A DNA stretch of 64,000 nt from Mesorhizobium sp. B2-7-1 (lineage in GTDB: Bacteria; Pseudomonadota; Alphaproteobacteria; Rhizobiales; Rhizobiaceae): positions 17,823 to 81,822 of the forward strand of contig NZ_VFUA01000019.1 of the NCBI RefSeq assembly GCF_006440735.1, in the 5' to 3' direction. Each line of letters starts with the position of its first letter. Positions within the stretch are counted from its first letter, which is position 1. Below are positions 8,666-19,457 of the stretch, in pieces. The translations under genes were made by a program, and so were the position numbers. Under the pieces are notes generated by a model that was not told the DNA's origin, ran no database searches, and saw nothing but the letters and a program-made list of their open reading frames with translations.

Positions 8666-10294
8666 CTAGCGCTCGCCGCGATCGAAGGTGGCGGCGCCGA
8701 CACCCTGTTGCCGCAGGGCGGTCCTGGCGACCTTCTCCGTCGGTGTCCGGGGAAGCGGCGTGTCGGTGATCTCGATGTAGCGCGGCACCATGTGGCGCGG
8801 CGCCGATGCTCGGAAATGCGCCAGCAATTCGGCCGCCTCCAGCGTCGAGCCAGGCCGCCGCTGGGCCACGACCATGATGTCTTCCTCGGTGAACTCCGAC
8901 GGAATCCCGAACGCGGCGCTCTCGACAATGTCGGGGTGCTTCTCGGCGACGGTCTCGACCTCGTAGGCCGAGATGTTCTCGCCGCGCCGCCGGATCGCCT
9001 CGTTCAGCCGGTGCTTGAAATAGAGCCAGCCATCCTCGTCCAGGCAGCCGGCGTCGCCGGAATGGTACCAGAGGTTCCTGAGCGTCTGCACCGTCTTGGC
9101 GTCCGCCCGGTAGTAGCCGGAAAACATGCTCCAGTTTTTGCGCGGGCGCGACACGATCTCGCCGACGGACCCATGCGGCAGCGGCCGGTCCTTGTCGTCG
9201 ACGATCGCGACTTCCCAATCGGGATGCGGACGGCCGCAGGAGCCCTCTTTCGTGTCTCCCACGGTGTCGAGGGTCACGAAACCCGTCTCGGTCTGCCCGT
9301 AGCCGGTGACGAGCCGCATGCCGAAGCGCCGCTCGAACGCCTCCTTGTCCGGCACCATGGGAATGCACTGGCAGATGCGCACAGGATTGGCGCCGTCGCC
9401 ATCCGAGGGCGGCTGGCGCGACAGGATGACCGCCATGGCGCCGAGCAGGTTCGTCGCCGTGGCGCCGCTGGCCCGGACCTGGTCCCAGAAGCGCGAGGCG
9501 CTGAAGCCGTCGACCAGCGTCGTGCGGGTGCCGTAGATCAGCGGCAGATAGACCCCGAACATCTGCGCGTCGGTGTGGAACAGCGGCAGTGCCGAGAAAT
9601 AGCTGTCGGTGGTCGTGTAGCCGAGATTGAGCGCCATCCCCGCCGCCCAGGAATAGCAATGATGGTGGGACATCAATGCGCCCTTCGCCGGGCCGGTGGT
9701 GCCCGAGGTGTAGAGGATCGCCATCGGGTCGGAATAATGGGTGTCGGCGAGATCGAAATCCGGCTGTCCGGCCATGCATTCCTCGAAGGAGACGATGCGG
9801 CCGATCCTGATGCCGGCCGCCCGGGCCTCGCCCGGATCGACGCCGACGAGGATGAGCGTGCGCAAGTCCGGCAGACGGTCCTGGACCCTGGCGAGATCGT
9901 CAAGCGCGCTGGCGTCCGCGACCAGAACCCCGGCGCCGCAATTGTTGAGGTTGTGGCAGAGCAGGTCGCCCTTCAGGCCCGGATTGCTAGGCACCTCGAT
10001 GGCGCCAAGGCTCGACACGGCGAACCACGTCGCGACCAGCTCAAAACAATTGGGCAAGAGCATTGCTACCCGGTCGGACTTGCCGATACCGAGGCCGCGC
10101 AGGCCGCGCGCCAACCGGGCCGAAGCGATCCGCATCTCCTCGAAACTGGCGGAATGTCCGCAGATGTCGATGAACGGGCTGTTGCCCAGGCGCTCGGCCT
10201 GCTGCTGCAGGATTTTCGGCAGCACCCGGTTCTCCAGATCGTCGTCGTGCTGGCCCGGGATGTAGAAGGAAGGGGCGAGTTCGAGCATGGTCAT
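8666..10294 (-). CDS. AMP-forming acyl-CoA ligase; candidate 2-hydroxyisobutyrate-CoA ligase
   Basis: A 542-residue member of the ANL superfamily. The P-loop-like A3 motif ILYTSGTTGPAKG, the A5 motif GYGQTETG and the A7-type YHSGDAGCLDEDGW are all visible, and the C-terminal catalytic lysine lies in TPTEKVAR. Overall style is that of CaiC-like ligases for short hydrophilic acids. It starts 3 bp after the crotonase stop, so the two are co-translated. Because the same operon encodes a mutase with 2-hydroxyisobutyryl-CoA-type active-site residues, the likely substrate is 2-hydroxyisobutyrate, but this is inference from context. Confidence 0.88.
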   Translation of the reverse strand: MTMLELAPSFYIPGQHDDDLENRVLPKILQQQAERLGNSPFIDICGHSASFEEMRIASARLARGLRGLGIGKSDRVAMLLPNCFELVATWFAVSSLGAIEVPSNPGLKGDLLCHNLNNCGAGVLVADASALDDLARVQDRLPDLRTLILVGVDPGEARAAGIRIGRIVSFEECMAGQPDFDLADTHYSDPMAILYTSGTTGPAKGALMSHHHCYSWAAGMALNLGYTTTDSYFSALPLFHTDAQMFGVYLPLIYGTRTTLVDGFSASRFWDQVRASGATATNLLGAMAVILSRQPPSDGDGANPVRICQCIPMVPDKEAFERRFGMRLVTGYGQTETGFVTLDTVGDTKEGSCGRPHPDWEVAIVDDKDRPLPHGSVGEIVSRPRKNWSMFSGYYRADAKTVQTLRNLWYHSGDAGCLDEDGWLYFKHRLNEAIRRRGENISAYEVETVAEKHPDIVESAAFGIPSEFTEEDIMVVAQRRPGSTLEAAELLAHFRASAPRHMVPRYIEITDTPLPRTPTEKVARTALRQQGVGAATFDRGER

Positions 10295-10297
10295 GGA

Positions 10298-11059
10298 TCA
10301 AAAATTCTTTGCCCGCGCCTGAGCGTCCGGAGACAGGAAACCGCTCACCGTGGCCCTGGTCTCGAGCGCCATCGCGTCGGCAAGGGAAGAGTGGAAGCCG
10401 TTGTTGATGGCCTGCTTGATGTCCGCCACGGCGCTTTCCGGACGCTCCGCTATCGCCAAAGCGAGTTTTCTCGCCTCGTCGAGCAATTGCCCCTCGGGAA
10501 AGAGCTTCCAGGCGATGCCGACCTCGAGCGCTTTCCTGGCATCATGCTTCTCGCCCAGGATCATCAATTCCTTGGCGACCTGCGGCCCTGTCTGCTTGGT
10601 CAACAGCGCGGTGATGCCGCCGGTGACGAACAGCCCGTAGGTGACTTCGGGAAAGAACCAGCGCGCGTTGTCGGCGAAGAGCGTGAAATCGCAATTCACC
10701 GCCCATTCTAGCGCGCCGCCCACGCACCAGCCATGCACCGCGGCGATGACGATCTTGCGCGACTGCATGATCTGCAGGGTGATGTTCTGGATGGCGTCCA
10801 CCCAGGCCTGTGTCGTGGCCTCCGAGGTGGTCTGGGAGTCGAGGTCCTTGAGATCGTCGCCGGAGCAGAAGGCGCGTCCCTCGCCATGCAGGATGACGGC
10901 GCGGATCAACGGGTCCGCTTCGGCCTTCGCCAGCGCCTCGGACAGCCCGTCGACGAGCTGCCTGTTCATGGCGTTCAACCGTTCGGGACGGTTAAGCTTG
11001 ACCCAGGCGATTGCGCCGTCGTGCCTGGAAATGACTGCGCCCATCTTCTCGTCCCCCAT
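10298..11059 (-). CDS. Enoyl-CoA hydratase/isomerase (crotonase family)
   Basis: A 253-residue crotonase-fold protein. The oxyanion-hole region near AFCSGDDL and the GWCVGGALEWAV segment match the family; one catalytic glutamate position is filled (GGALE) and a second acidic residue is present in FPEVTYG. Both acid positions favour a hydratase over a thioesterase. It lies between the mutase large subunit (13-bp gap) and the acyl-CoA ligase (3-bp gap). Crotonyl-CoA/3-hydroxybutyryl-CoA interconversion would fit the pathway, but the substrate is not fixed by the sequence. Confidence 0.85.
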   Translation of the reverse strand: MGDEKMGAVISRHDGAIAWVKLNRPERLNAMNRQLVDGLSEALAKAEADPLIRAVILHGEGRAFCSGDDLKDLDSQTTSEATTQAWVDAIQNITLQIMQSRKIVIAAVHGWCVGGALEWAVNCDFTLFADNARWFFPEVTYGLFVTGGITALLTKQTGPQVAKELMILGEKHDARKALEVGIAWKLFPEGQLLDEARKLALAIAERPESAVADIKQAINNGFHSSLADAMALETRATVSGFLSPDAQARAKNF

Positions 11060-11072
11060 CTTGGCATTCTCC

Positions 11073-12764
11073 TCAAACGATCATCGGTTCGGCGTAAGCG
11101 CCCCAGACCTCGCGCAGCGCAGCGCAGATCTCGCCAAGCGTCGCCTTCGCCTTCACGGCCTCGATGGTCTTCGGCAAAAGATTGATGTCGTCGGACTTCG
11201 CCTGCTCGGCGAGTTCCTTCAGCAATTCCCGGACGCGGGCGTTGTCGCGCCCAGCCCGCACCGCCTGGAGGCGATCGATCTGCAGCTGCGTGCACGCTTC
11301 GTCATAAGGATGGATGTGCACTTCGGCCGATCGGCTGGCCTCGTCGACATAGCGGTTGACGCCGACCGAGATCTTCTCGCCGCTATCGATCTTCTGGAAC
11401 GTCGCGTAGGCAGAGTCCGCCAGCTTCTGCTGGAACCAGCCTTCCTCGACCAGCTTCACGGCGCCACCGCGCTCGTCCACTTCGTCGAGAAGCTTCCAGA
11501 TCTCGGTCTCCATGTCGCGCGTTAGACGCTCGATGAAATAGGAGCCGCCGAGCGGATCGATGACGGAGGTCACGTTGATCTCGTCGCGGATGATCTGCTG
11601 GGTGCGGATGGCCAGCTTCATGGCCTCTTCGGTCGGGATGGCGAAGGCTTCGTCGAGCCCGTTGGTGTGCATGCTCTGGCAGCCGCCCAGCACGGCGCCG
11701 AGCGCCTGGATGGCCGTGCGCATGAGGTTGTTGTGGTGCTCGACCTTGGTCAGGCTCATCGCCGCGGTCTGCACATGCACCCTGAGCCGCATGGACTCCG
11801 ACTTCCTGGCCTTGAAGCGCTGCGCCATGATCTTGGCGTAGACGCGCCTTGCCGCCCTGAACTTGCAGATCTGCTCGAAGAAATCCTGATGGCTGATGAA
11901 GAAGAAGGACAGACGGGGCGCGAAGTCGTCGATGTCCATGCCGGCGCCGGTGACCTCCTCGCAATAGGCGATGGTGAAGGCCATGATGAAGGCGATCTCC
12001 TGCAGCGCGTTGCCGCCGACATCCGAGAGGTGATAGCCGCTGAGGCTGATCGGATTGATCTTCGGCGTCGCCTTGGCGCTGTACATGATAAGGTCGCGCA
12101 GCAGCCTCACCGCCGGGCGCACCGGATAGATCCACTCCTTCTGCGCGACGTATTCCTTCAGCGGATCGGCCTGCAACGTGCCCGCCAGCTTGTGGAGGTC
12201 GTAGCCGCGCCGTTCCGCGACGGCGACATACATGGCGTAGACCACCCAGGCCGACGGATTGATGGTGAGCGAGACCGAGATCTTTTCCAGGTCGATCCCG
12301 TCGAAGAGCCGGTCGACATCGTCGACCGTGTCGATGGCGACGCCGACGCGCCCGACTTCACCGAAGGCCCGTGGATCGTCCGAGTCCAGGCCAAGCAGGG
12401 TCGGCAGGTCGAAATCGGTGGAGAGCCCGGTCTGGCCGGTCTGGATCATGTATTTGTAGCGCTGGTTCGTGGCCTCGGGATTCCCGAAGCCGGCGACCTG
12501 CCGGATGGTCCAGGGCCGGCCGCGATACATCGTCGGATAGGCGCCGCGGGTGAAGGGATAGGCGCCGGGGAAACCGAGCTCGTCGGCCGGAATGTCGGCG
12601 ATGTCGGCGGCCGTGTAGACACGCTTCAGCGGAATGCCGCATTCGGTCTCGTAGACCGGCTTTTCCTCCGGCCTGCTGCCAAGCGCGGCGGCGAGTTCCT
12701 TCTCCTCCCACGCGGTCTGTTTCTCGCGGATGTCCTCGAGCGCGGTTTGCGAGAACAGGTTCAT
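11073..12764 (-). CDS. hcmA: B12-dependent acyl-CoA mutase large subunit, probably 2-hydroxyisobutyryl-CoA mutase
   Basis: A 563-residue catalytic subunit with a TIM barrel and no fused B12 domain, like isobutyryl-CoA and 2-hydroxyisobutyryl-CoA mutases; methylmalonyl-CoA mutase large chains are much longer. Counting from Met1, the substrate-determining positions are Val90 (in TIRQV), Asp117 (in STDFD) and Gln208 (in YVAQKE). Methylmalonyl-CoA mutase has Tyr89 and Arg207 here and isobutyryl-CoA mutase has Phe and Gln. The characterised Aquincola 2-hydroxyisobutyryl-CoA mutase has Ile90, Asp117 and Gln208, so only Val for Ile differs. The start codon overlaps the MeaB stop (ATGA). It should isomerise 2-hydroxyisobutyryl-CoA and 3-hydroxybutyryl-CoA together with the small subunit at 13759. 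Confidence 0.88.
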   Translation of the reverse strand: MNLFSQTALEDIREKQTAWEEKELAAALGSRPEEKPVYETECGIPLKRVYTAADIADIPADELGFPGAYPFTRGAYPTMYRGRPWTIRQVAGFGNPEATNQRYKYMIQTGQTGLSTDFDLPTLLGLDSDDPRAFGEVGRVGVAIDTVDDVDRLFDGIDLEKISVSLTINPSAWVVYAMYVAVAERRGYDLHKLAGTLQADPLKEYVAQKEWIYPVRPAVRLLRDLIMYSAKATPKINPISLSGYHLSDVGGNALQEIAFIMAFTIAYCEEVTGAGMDIDDFAPRLSFFFISHQDFFEQICKFRAARRVYAKIMAQRFKARKSESMRLRVHVQTAAMSLTKVEHHNNLMRTAIQALGAVLGGCQSMHTNGLDEAFAIPTEEAMKLAIRTQQIIRDEINVTSVIDPLGGSYFIERLTRDMETEIWKLLDEVDERGGAVKLVEEGWFQQKLADSAYATFQKIDSGEKISVGVNRYVDEASRSAEVHIHPYDEACTQLQIDRLQAVRAGRDNARVRELLKELAEQAKSDDINLLPKTIEAVKAKATLGEICAALREVWGAYAEPMIV

Positions 12765-13762
12765 GTCGCTTGCCCCTCGTTCGTCCAGCCGAGCAGAAGG
12801 CGAGCCGCGCCGGCGGGGTCCATGTCCCTGTTGACGACGGCCTGGATGTGCTCTCCGATCTCGCCGGCCCGCTCATCGAATTTGCGCTGGAAAAGATATT
12901 TGGCCGCGCCAAGGATCCGCGTCCGGCAAATGCCCCGCTGCCGCTCGACCAGCTCGCCGCTTTCGCGCAGATGCGACCAGTGCCTGGAAATGGCGTCCTT
13001 CAGCTCGCCGAGCCGCTCGCCCGAGACTGCGCTGACCGCAAGCACGGGCGGCGTCCATTTCGATCCCGCCCTTTCCGAGCCTAGGGTCATCATGCCGCGC
13101 AGGGCCGAAACGGTCACCGCCGCCTCCGGCTTGTCGGATTTGCTGACCGCGTGGATATCGGCGATCTCCAATATGCCGGCCTTGATCGCCTGTATGTCGT
13201 CACCGAGACCGGGCGCCGAGAGAACAACAATGCTGTGCGCCGCCGTCACCACCTCCACCTCGTCCTGGCCGACGCCGACGGTCTCGATGATGATGGGCGA
13301 GTAGCCGGCGGCGTCGAGGACGTCGACCGCCTGCAGCGTCGATCGCGCGAGGCCGCCCAGATGGCCGCGGGTCGCCATGCTGCGGACGAAGGCCTGGGAG
13401 GACGAAGCCGCCTCGCTCATGCGCACCCTGTCACCGAGGATCGCGCCGCCGGAGAACGGGCTGCTCGGATCGACGGCGACGACGCCGACCTTGTGCCCCT
13501 CCGACGCGAAAGCCCGGATGAGGGAAGACACGAGCGTGGACTTGCCGGCTCCCGGAACGCCGGTGATGCCGACGACATGCGCCTTGCCGGTGTGCCTGTA
13601 GATTTCCGCCAGCGCCGGCGCTGCCTCAGGATAGCCGGCCTCGGCGCGCGTGATCATGCGGGCGATGGCCGCAACGTTGCCCGAGAGGATCTCGGGCACA
13701 AGCTCCGTCGATGGCCTGTATGCCGCGCGCTTCACCGGTCGCGAAGGCATGGAGACGGTCAT
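12761..13762 (-). CDS. meaB: MeaB/ArgK-type GTPase, mutase chaperone
   Basis: A 333-residue P-loop GTPase of the MeaB family. The G1 motif is GVPGAGKST, the switch region contains DPSSPFSGGAILGDR, the ETVGVGQDE motif is conserved, and the base-recognition motif appears as SKSD. MeaB proteins protect and reload adenosylcobalamin in B12-dependent mutases. I use the ATG that overlaps the stop of the B12-subunit gene (ATGA at 13759-13762); an in-frame extension upstream lies inside that gene. Both ends overlap mutase genes, so the three polypeptides are translationally coupled. Confidence 0.93.
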   Translation of the reverse strand: MTVSMPSRPVKRAAYRPSTELVPEILSGNVAAIARMITRAEAGYPEAAPALAEIYRHTGKAHVVGITGVPGAGKSTLVSSLIRAFASEGHKVGVVAVDPSSPFSGGAILGDRVRMSEAASSSQAFVRSMATRGHLGGLARSTLQAVDVLDAAGYSPIIIETVGVGQDEVEVVTAAHSIVVLSAPGLGDDIQAIKAGILEIADIHAVSKSDKPEAAVTVSALRGMMTLGSERAGSKWTPPVLAVSAVSGERLGELKDAISRHWSHLRESGELVERQRGICRTRILGAAKYLFQRKFDERAGEIGEHIQAVVNRDMDPAGAARLLLGWTNEGQAT

Positions 13763-14223
13763 ATGCGACCACGAGCGGCAACCAGGTTCCTGATCGTCGT
13801 CACGATCAGTTCGGCCCTCGCCTCCTGCGGCACGATCGCGTCGACGCCGCTGTCCCACAGGGCTGCATAGTCCTGTTCGGGGATGACGCCGCCGGCGACG
13901 ACGAAGATGTGGTCCGCCTTCTGCTCGCGCAGGCAGCGCCCCAATTCCCGGAACAGCGGAACATGCGAGCCGGAAAGAAGGCTGACGCCGATGACGTCGA
14001 CGTCCTCCTGCACCGCCGCCGCCACCACTTCGTCCGGCGACTTGTAGAGGCCGGTGTAGACGACCTCCATGCCGGCATCGCGCAGGATCCGCGCAACCAC
14101 CTTGGCGCCCCGGTCGTGCCCGTCCAGCCCCAGCTTGGCGACAAGCACGCGGATGGTGCCAGTCGCCGCGTCCCGGTCCGGCGCGTCGCCCATAGCCTGT
14201 TCGGTCATGCTCGCTTCGCTCAT
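13759..14223 (-). CDS. hcmB: Cobalamin-binding small subunit of the acyl-CoA mutase
   Basis: A 154-residue Rossmann-like B12-binding domain. The signature DGHDRG occupies residues 34-39, with His36 as the expected lower cobalt ligand; the following SLLSGSH and VAGGVIP segments complete the base-off, His-on motif (DxHxxG-SxL-GG). The N-terminal 20 residues look like a flexible tail, and internal Met6 or Met11 are alternative starts. It sits immediately upstream of meaB and 13 bp after dgdA. It should pair with the large subunit at 11073 to form a heterotetrameric mutase. Confidence 0.9.
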   Translation of the reverse strand: MSEASMTEQAMGDAPDRDAATGTIRVLVAKLGLDGHDRGAKVVARILRDAGMEVVYTGLYKSPDEVVAAAVQEDVDVIGVSLLSGSHVPLFRELGRCLREQKADHIFVVAGGVIPEQDYAALWDSGVDAIVPQEARAELIVTTIRNLVAARGRI

Positions 14224-14236
14224 CGGTTTCTGTCCG

Positions 14237-15577
<1,341 letters not shown>

Positions 15578-15623
15578 CTAAAACGCAAGCCCGGAGATTA
15601 GCGGCTGGCGCTACAGCAGTAAA

Positions 15624-15662
15624 ATTGATAGATATCGGACTCCGTTATCAATGGAATTGATA
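15624..15662. promoter_or_regulatory. Three-copy ATTGATA operator candidate in the dgdA/dgdR intergenic region
   Basis: ATTGATA (15624-15630) and its reverse complement TATCAAT (15646-15652) form a perfect 7-bp inverted repeat with a 15-bp spacer. A third ATTGATA copy lies at 15656-15662 and touches the ATG of the LysR gene. LysR-type regulators bind such interrupted dyads, so this is the likely DgdR site; the copy over the start codon would suit autorepression. Confidence 0.6.
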
Positions 15663-16522
15663 TGCCCGCGCCCCTCGATCTCAGATTGCTGTCGACCTTC
15701 GTCCGCGCGGCGCATTCCGGAACGCTCAGCGCCACCGCCGTGCAGGTCGGGCGCACGCAATCGGCGGTGACGATGCAGATACAGCGGCTCGAAGACGCGC
15801 TCGGCGGCCAGAGCCTGTTCCATCGAAGCGGCAGCGGCGTGCGCCTCACCGGCAGCGGCGAGCGCTTCCTTGCCTATGCCGAGCGCATCCTCAAAATCCA
15901 CGACGAAGCGGTTTCGGCCTTCTCCGGCAAGGGGCTGCAGGGTTCGATCATCTTCGGCAGCCCGGAAGACTATCTGAGCGCCTTCTTTCCGACGCTCTTG
16001 AGAAGCTTCGGGAGCCTTTATCCGGACATCGAGATCAAGGTGGTGTCGGCGCCGACCGTCGAGCTGCACAGTCTTCTGCATGCGCGCCAGGTCGATCTGG
16101 GGCTGGTCTCCATTCCGGACGCGAGCGCCTCCAGGGAGGTCGTGCGCACGGAAGCGATGGTCTGGGTCGGCAGCAAGCCGACATTGGAGATGCACGAGTT
16201 CGGCGAGACCGTGCCGCTGGCCCTGCCGGCGTCGAACGCCATGGACCACAAGGCGGCCTGCGACGCCATGGCCCGCGCCGGGCTGCGCTACAAGATAGCC
16301 TATGCCAGCAACAGCCTTACCGGCCTGATAGCGGTGGCGCGTTCCGGCCTTGCGATAAGCGTGATGACACAGAAAGCCGTCCCGCCGGATCTGTTCATCC
16401 TCAACGCCCCGCTTCCGAGACTGTCCCGGCTCGGCGTTCTGATCGCCTTTGCGGAAACCACGCGATCGCCGGCCATCGAGGCGTTTGCCAGTCACATCCG
16501 AGGTATCCTGCCGTCGCTGTAA
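15662..16522 (+). CDS. dgdR: LysR-family regulator, DgdR-like
   Basis: A 286-residue LysR-type regulator. The N-terminal winged HTH (LDLRLLSTFVRAAHSGTLSATA, then QSAVTMQIQRLE) is clear and the rest is the two-lobe effector domain. It is divergent from dgdA with a 96-bp gap holding a three-copy ATTGATA dyad, the same arrangement as the dgdA-dgdR pair of Burkholderia, where DgdR represses dgdA and is induced by 2-aminoisobutyrate. The name rests mainly on this synteny. It would control the whole 15565-4266 operon or at least its first genes. Confidence 0.8.
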   Translation: MPAPLDLRLLSTFVRAAHSGTLSATAVQVGRTQSAVTMQIQRLEDALGGQSLFHRSGSGVRLTGSGERFLAYAERILKIHDEAVSAFSGKGLQGSIIFGSPEDYLSAFFPTLLRSFGSLYPDIEIKVVSAPTVELHSLLHARQVDLGLVSIPDASASREVVRTEAMVWVGSKPTLEMHEFGETVPLALPASNAMDHKAACDAMARAGLRYKIAYASNSLTGLIAVARSGLAISVMTQKAVPPDLFILNAPLPRLSRLGVLIAFAETTRSPAIEAFASHIRGILPSL

Positions 16523-16637
16523 TCAACTCGCCGCCGTCAAGATGGGGCGAGCAATGGTCCAACCATCGATTAGCTCTCCCAGAGGCAACCAATCCCCGCT
16601 AGATGTGGGCGCATCGGATGAGCTATCGGGAGCAAAA

Positions 16638-17081
16638 ATGATCTTACTGACGAGAGCTGTGGTTCAGCCCTGGAATTGCGACATGATGGGCCACATGACG
16701 ACGCGGTTCTACGTCGCGTTCTTCGACGACGCCATCAACATCCTGCTCGGACAGGCGACCGGCTGGGCGCCGACGACGCCCGAATGGGCCGACAGGGGGT
16801 GGGCGGACGTCCGGCATGAGATCGACTTCGTCGGCGAGGTGCCATCGGGGGTCATCGTGGAAATCCACGGCACGGTCCGCACTGTCGGCCGCACGTCGAT
16901 CCAGACGGACTACGAGATGCGCAGGCTGCATGGCGGCGAACTCGCGGCCAAGCTGGCCGCCAAGACGGTCTTCTTCAACCTTGCGGAACGGAAATCGACC
17001 CCGCTGACGGAGCCTATGCTCGAGCGCCTGAAATCCTGGATGACTCCCGCCGCTGCGCCAAGCCATGGCGGCGACGCTTGA
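16638..17081 (+). CDS. Acyl-CoA thioesterase, 4HBT hot-dog fold
   Basis: A 147-residue hot-dog protein of the YbgC/FadM type, recognised from WNCDMMGHMTTRFYVAFFDDA near the N-terminus, which carries the conserved Asp and the helix start. I chose the ATG at 16638 because GGGAGC lies 6 bp upstream; a longer frame opens earlier without a ribosome site. It follows the dgdR-like gene by 115 bp in the same direction and converges on the semialdehyde dehydrogenase gene. A role in freeing CoA from dead-end acyl-CoAs of either neighbouring pathway is plausible but not shown. Confidence 0.8.
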   Translation: MILLTRAVVQPWNCDMMGHMTTRFYVAFFDDAINILLGQATGWAPTTPEWADRGWADVRHEIDFVGEVPSGVIVEIHGTVRTVGRTSIQTDYEMRRLHGGELAAKLAAKTVFFNLAERKSTPLTEPMLERLKSWMTPAAAPSHGGDA

Positions 17082-17130
17082 GCTGCGTCGATGGCGCTGA
17101 GGGCCAGGGAAGGCTGCCAGTCGGGATCGC

Positions 17131-18618
17131 TTAGCTCGCAAGCCCGCCAAAACACAAATATTTCAGCTCGAGAAAGTCATCCAGGCCGTATTTGGAGCCT
17201 TCGCGACCGAAGCCCGATTGCTTGATGCCGCCGAAGGGCGCCACTTCGGTCGAGATCAGGCCAGTGTTGATGCCCACCATGCCGTACTCCAACGCTTCGG
17301 CAACCGCCCAGACGCGGCTGGTGTCCTTGGCGTAGAAGTAGGCGGCGAGGCCGAACTCGGTATCGTTTGCCATTTCGATGACGTCGTTGACCGTGTCGAA
17401 GCGGAACAAGGGCGCCAACGGGCCGAACGTCTCTTCCCGGGCGACCGCCATCCGCGAGGTTACCCCGGTCAACACCGTCGGCCGGATGAAGTTGCCGCCG
17501 AGCGGATGGTCCGGGCCGCCCGCGACGATGCTGGCGCCTTGCGAGACGGCATCCTCGATGTGGCGCCTGACCTTGGCGACGGCGCGCTCGTCGACGAGCG
17601 GGCCGATCTCGGTGCCCTCCGCGAAGCCGTCGCCGACTTTGAAGCCATTGACGCGGCTCGCCAGCTTCTCGGCGAACGCATCGTAGATGCCGCTCTGCAC
17701 ATAAAGCCTGTTGGCGCAGACGCAGGTCTGTCCGGCATTGCGGTATTTCGAAACGATCGCGCCTTCGACCGCAGCATCGACATCGGCATCGTCGAACACG
17801 ATGAAAGGCGCGTTGCCGCCGAGTTCCATGCTGAGCTTCATCACTTGCGCGGAGGCTTGCGCCATAAGCGTCCGGCCGACCTCGGTCGATCCCGTGAACG
17901 TGAGCTTGCGAACCTTGGCGTTTTCGCAAATCTCATCGCCGAAGTCCGAACTCTTGGTGATCGGGACGATGCTCAGCAGCCCGGCCGGCACGCCTGCCCT
18001 TTGCGCGAGCACGGCCAAGGCCAGGGCGGAGAGAGGTGTCAGCGCCGCCGGCTTGAAGACCATCGAGCAGCCCACCGCCAGTGCCGGAGCAATCTTGCGC
18101 GCCACCATCGCCGAGGGAAAATTCCAGGGCGTGACCGCGCCGACGACGCCAACGGGCTGCTTGATGACGACGATCCTCTTGTCGCGGGCATGGCCAGGAA
18201 TCGTGTCGCCATAGACCCGCTTGGCTTCTTCGCCGAACCACTCGATGTAGGATGCGCCGTAGAGGATTTCGCCTTTGGACTCGGCGAAGGGCTTGCCCAT
18301 CTCGGCGGTCAGGATCGTCGCCAGGTCGTCGAGATTGGCAATGGTCAGGTCATACCAGCGCCGCAGGACGGCGGCGCGCTCCTTGCCGGTGCGGGCCGCC
18401 CAGTCCTTTTGCGCGACATAGGCCACGTCGATCGCCTTGGCGATCTCGGCGCGCGTGAAATCGGGCAATGTCGCCAAGACTTCGTTGGTCGAGGGGTTGG
18501 TGACCTCGAACGTCTTTCCGGACTGGGACCGGCCAAGCCACTCATTGCCGATCAATCCCTGTTCCCGGATCAGATCCTTGTCCTTGATCTTGCCAAGCAG
18601 TGTCGCGGATACGGCCAT
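17131..18618 (-). CDS. gabD: Succinate-semialdehyde dehydrogenase family aldehyde dehydrogenase
   Basis: A 495-residue ALDH of GabD length and style. The catalytic Cys299 lies in GQTCVCANR, with a second cysteine two residues on as in redox-regulated GabD proteins; the general base Glu265 is in [14 protein letters not shown] and the FTGSTEVG cofactor-binding turn are present. It oxidises succinate semialdehyde or a similar dicarboxylate semialdehyde with NAD(P). It is the last gene of the CoA-transferase to lyase cluster, 2 bp after the CitE-type gene, so a related C4/C5 semialdehyde may be the real substrate. Confidence 0.88.
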   Translation of the reverse strand: MAVSATLLGKIKDKDLIREQGLIGNEWLGRSQSGKTFEVTNPSTNEVLATLPDFTRAEIAKAIDVAYVAQKDWAARTGKERAAVLRRWYDLTIANLDDLATILTAEMGKPFAESKGEILYGASYIEWFGEEAKRVYGDTIPGHARDKRIVVIKQPVGVVGAVTPWNFPSAMVARKIAPALAVGCSMVFKPAALTPLSALALAVLAQRAGVPAGLLSIVPITKSSDFGDEICENAKVRKLTFTGSTEVGRTLMAQASAQVMKLSMELGGNAPFIVFDDADVDAAVEGAIVSKYRNAGQTCVCANRLYVQSGIYDAFAEKLASRVNGFKVGDGFAEGTEIGPLVDERAVAKVRRHIEDAVSQGASIVAGGPDHPLGGNFIRPTVLTGVTSRMAVAREETFGPLAPLFRFDTVNDVIEMANDTEFGLAAYFYAKDTSRVWAVAEALEYGMVGINTGLISTEVAPFGGIKQSGFGREGSKYGLDDFLELKYLCFGGLAS

Positions 18619-18620
18619 GG

Positions 18621-19457
18621 TCAGGCACCTTCACTGGATTCCGATTGGCCCTTGAGGAGAAGCGCCCGGGCCTGGGCGATGATGGGCGCGTCGATCATCC
18701 TGCCATCGACGAGGCGGGCCGCGCCGTCCCGAGCGGTGTCGACGACGCGCCGCGCCCAGCGCAATTGTTCTTCGCTTGGCCGGAATGCGGCAGCGACATG
18801 CGATATCTGGGCGGGGTGGATGCAAAGCTTCCCGCCGGCGCCATGGTCCAGGGCCTGCCGGCATTCGAAGGACAGCCTGGCGGTATCCGTCACCTCGAAG
18901 GACGGGCCATCCAGCGGCAGGGCCTTGCCGGCGGACCTGCTGGCCACGGCCAGCCGCATCATGGCATGCGCCCTGAGGGCCTCGGAGGCGGCCACGCCCA
19001 GGTCGAGGGCGAAGTCGGCAGGCCCGAAGGCCAGTGTGGCGACATGAGAATGACCGGCCAAGGCGGCCGCTTCCTCCAGCCCACGCGCCGTTTCGATCAG
19101 GGCGATGATCTCGACGTCGTCACCCAATGCCTGCACGACCGCATCGAGCGTGACCGGCGACTCCGCCTTCGGCAGGCATATGCGTCGCAGTCCCAATGCC
19201 TTGAGCGCGGCAATATCGTCGCCGTGCCAGCTGCTGTCCGTGGCGTTCACGCGAACATAGGCGGGGTTGTGCAGCGCCAGCATCTGGCGGAGGTTGGAGC
19301 GGGCGGCGTCCTTGGCAGCAGGCACGACCGCATCTTCGAGATCGACGATCACCGCGTCGGCGCCGGACCGGTCGGCCTTGTCAAACCGTTCCGGCCGATC
19401 TGCCGGTACGAACAAAGGCGCGACCAAAGGGCGGCGTTGGGTGCCGTGCGGGCTCAT
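18621..19457 (-). CDS. CitE-like CoA ester lyase (HpcH/HpaI aldolase family)
   Basis: A 278-residue TIM-barrel lyase. Family marks are [21 protein letters not shown] (residues 39-45), IETARG with a metal-ligand Glu121, [11 protein letters not shown] with Asp148, and [10 protein letters not shown]. Such enzymes split malyl-CoA, citramalyl-CoA or citryl-CoA-type hydroxyacyl thioesters. It overlaps the MaoC gene by 4 bp (ATGA). With a mesaconyl/itaconyl-CoA-type hydratase and a CoA-transferase in the same operon, citramalyl-CoA to acetyl-CoA plus pyruvate is the most economical proposal. Confidence 0.88.
   Translation of the reverse strand: MSPHGTQRRPLVAPLFVPADRPERFDKADRSGADAVIVDLEDAVVPAAKDAARSNLRQMLALHNPAYVRVNATDSSWHGDDIAALKALGLRRICLPKAESPVTLDAVVQALGDDVEIIALIETARGLEEAAALAGHSHVATLAFGPADFALDLGVAASEALRAHAMMRLAVASRSAGKALPLDGPSFEVTDTARLSFECRQALDHGAGGKLCIHPAQISHVAAAFRPSEEQLRWARRVVDTARDGAARLVDGRMIDAPIIAQARALLLKGQSESSEGA

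Noticed and set aside
11073..12764. Naming the mutase methylmalonyl-CoA mutase
   Set aside because: The Tyr and Arg that hold the methylmalonyl carboxylate are Val90 and Gln208, and the B12 domain is on a separate small subunit.
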